DNA of 15,959 bases from Subdoligranulum variabile. Its GTDB lineage: Bacteria; Bacillota; Clostridia; Oscillospirales; Ruminococcaceae. The DNA lies in the NCBI GenBank assembly GCA_003343905.1, contig QAKI01000032.1, forward strand, positions 1 to 15,959. Direction: 5' to 3'. Both the position numbers and the translations under genes were made by a program. This document shows positions 14,815 to 15,959 of the stretch, in pieces. Every line of letters begins with the position of its first letter. Within the stretch, counting starts at the first letter, position 1. Below the pieces are notes generated by a model. It was given only the letters and a program-made list of their open reading frames with translations, made no database searches and was not told where the DNA came from.

Positions 14815-15959
14815 TCATTGAGCTTCGATCCGCACCTCTTCGCGGTCGTATATTTCATATTTGGAATTCTTCGACTTAAACTCGGGCACCGTCCTCTTCA
14901 TGAGCCGTATCATATCGGGGATACAGACCGAACGGGAGAGGCTTTCCAGTTCCTCGGCCACCCCGCAAGCCTCCCGGTAATCATACTCCCGCACCTTGGC
15001 AATACGTATCCGGTCATGCGTCGTCGGAAGCGTGTTCTCCTTGTTCGACAACACCTCCTCGTAGAGTTTCTCTCCCGGACGCAAACCCGTATATTCGATC
15101 CTGATGTCTTCGTCCGGCTCGAAGCCCGCCAGCGAGATCATCCGACGGGCCAGGTGCGCGATCTTCACCGATTCGCCCATGTCGAAGACGAAGATCTGGT
15201 TCCCCGTCGACATCGTAGCTGCCTCCATAACCAGCCGGCAGGCCTCCGGGATCGTCATGAAGAAGCGCGTAATATCCGGGTGCGTAACCGTCACCGGACC
15301 GCCCTTGGCGATCTGCTCCCTGAAACGCGGAATGACGCTTCCGTTAGAACCAAGCACATTCCCGAAGCGCGTCGTAACGAAACGTGTCTTCCCCTGCGTA
15401 TGTCCCTGCTCGATCGACAGACCCAGCGACTGCACATAGATTTCCGCAAGGCGTTTCGTGCAACCCATGATATTTGTCGGGTTCACCGCCTTGTCCGTCG
15501 AGATCATCACCATCTTCTCCACGTCGTATTCGATACACTTGTCCGCCACGTTGCGCGTCCCGGCGACATTTACCAGCACCGCCTCGCAGGGATTCTCCTC
15601 CATCAGAGGTACATGCTTATAAGCCGCGGCATGGAACACCACCTGCGGATGGTACGTCCGGAACACGAAGTCCAGCCGGGCCGGAATCCGCACGTCGCCG
15701 ATAACGGGGATGAATTTCAAATTCGGATAGCGTTCTTCCAGTTCCAGGCGCAGGTTGTGCATCGGGGTCTCACCATTATCATACAGAATAAGTTCCCGGA
15801 TACCGAACGTTGCCAGCTGGCGGCATAGTTCCGAGCCGATAGATCCCGCGGCGCCCGTAACGAGAATCGTCTTGTCCTTGAAGTTGGCGACGATCTCCTC
15901 CATCGAGATCTTGATTTCGGGGCGGCCCAGCAGGTCTTCGCCAACTTCAAGGACAAGAC
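14815..15959 (-). CDS. CapD/PglF/WbpM-like UDP-GlcNAc 4,6-dehydratase, C-terminal part (cut by right edge)
   Basis: This is the catalytic SDR domain of a long membrane-bound nucleotide-sugar dehydratase. The frame stays open to the right edge. The 18 whole codons before Met at 15903 include EDLLGRPEIKIS, the linker that precedes the SDR domain in CapD proteins, so Met 15903 is internal and the membrane helices lie outside the window. Numbered from that Met, it has the NAD site VTGAAGSIGSEL (15-26), FHAAAYKHVPLMEENP (90-105), and STDKAVNPTNIMGCTK (135-150), with Met146 in place of Tyr and Lys150 kept, as in WbpM and PglF. Others are TTRFGNVLGSNGSVIP and GLRPGEKLYEE. It should make UDP-2-acetamido-2,6-dideoxy-4-keto-glucose, the substrate for the aminotransferase at 2137-3348. 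Caution: the outermost residues overlap a 22-base inverted repeat that ends exactly at the window edge, so the last few codons may be an assembly artefact. Confidence 0.93.
   Translation of the reverse strand, partial: LVLEVGEDLLGRPEIKISMEEIVANFKDKTILVTGAAGSIGSELCRQLATFGIRELILYDNGETPMHNLRLELEERYPNLKFIPVIGDVRIPARLDFVFRTYHPQVVFHAAAYKHVPLMEENPCEAVLVNVAGTRNVADKCIEYDVEKMVMISTDKAVNPTNIMGCTKRLAEIYVQSLGLSIEQGHTQGKTRFVTTRFGNVLGSNGSVIPRFREQIAKGGPVTVTHPDITRFFMTIPEACRLVMEAATMSTGNQIFVFDMGESVKIAHLARRMISLAGFEPDEDIRIEYTGLRPGEKLYEEVLSNKENTLPTTHDRIRIAKVREYDYREACGVAEELESLSRSVCIPDMIRLMKRTVPEFKSKNSKYEIYDREEVRIEAQ
15869..15959. repeat. 22-base perfect inverted repeat ending at the right edge of the window
   Basis: The plus-strand bases 15869-15890 (starting gtcttgtccttgaag) recur as their exact reverse complement at 15938-15959, with 47 bases between the arms. 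The left arm encodes part of the conserved ANFKDKT segment of the dehydratase, so it is genuine coding sequence. The right arm ends on the last base of the window and lies in the poorly conserved linker. A fold-back assembly or amplification artefact is the simplest explanation; a real inverted duplication is possible. Confidence 0.9.

Noticed and set aside
14784..14858. Longer tviC starting at 14858, overlapping the dehydratase
   Set aside because: The extension is polar and non-homologous in look; the ATG at 14783 gives the standard MNKVLVTGG opening.
14656..15828. Plus-strand open frame (390 codons) opposite the dehydratase and tviC
   Set aside because: Same reason: a shadow of the GC-rich minus-strand coding sequence, with no recognisable motifs.
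15869..15959. Inverted repeat as a DNA-inversion (phase-variable promoter) site
   Set aside because: The arms lie inside coding sequence, inversion of the spacer would destroy the conserved linker, and no promoter motif is present between them.

Overview
This window is a stretch of a surface-polysaccharide (capsule or O-antigen type) biosynthesis locus. Every gene I can support lies on the minus strand, so transcription runs from the right edge to the left edge. Spacing is tight: several 1-23 base overlaps, including two TAATG stop/start overlaps, and gaps of 1-31 bases. The only larger gaps are 109 bases (5726-5834) and 235 bases (6909-7143). This is one long operon with both ends outside the window. 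I see no promoter, terminator, tRNA, CRISPR array or insertion sequence.

The gene set, the absence of clear Shine-Dalgarno sequences, and an aminotransferase plus initiating-transferase pair resembling Bacteroides fragilis WcfR/WcfS all point to Bacteroidota. The high GC of the central genes suggests a relative such as Alistipes, but that genus guess is weak. Composition is mosaic: one 60-base line from position 6421 has 42 G+C, one from 8221 has 25, and one from 1141 has 23.

Layout in transcription order: (1) the C-terminal part of a CapD/PglF-type UDP-GlcNAc 4,6-dehydratase, cut by the right edge; (2) tviC- and tviB-like genes, which together should make UDP-GalNAcA; (3) two GT4-type glycosyltransferases; (4) an EpsG-type polymerase and a Wzx-type flippase; (5) a hexapeptide acyltransferase whose frame is broken at a run of ten C, followed by a decayed fragment of another acyltransferase; (6) fnlA, fnlB and fnlC homologues, the complete UDP-L-FucNAc pathway; (7) a WcfR-like aminotransferase and a WcfS-like phosphoglycosyl transferase; (8) a complete ATP-grasp ligase gene and the start of a second one, cut by the left edge.

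How they work together (inference): the dehydratase and aminotransferase make a UDP-4-amino-6-deoxy-HexNAc (AATGal or a bacillosamine-like sugar). The WcfS-like enzyme loads it on undecaprenyl phosphate. Two glycosyltransferases add GalNAcA and L-FucNAc. Wzx flips the trisaccharide and the EpsG-like protein polymerises it. Three predicted special sugars match one initiating plus two later transferases. A free amine plus a carboxylate would make the polymer zwitterionic, unless the ATP-grasp enzymes or the acyltransferase mask these groups. The two points most worth a second look are the possible phase-variable poly-C switch and the paired ATP-grasp genes at the end of the operon.
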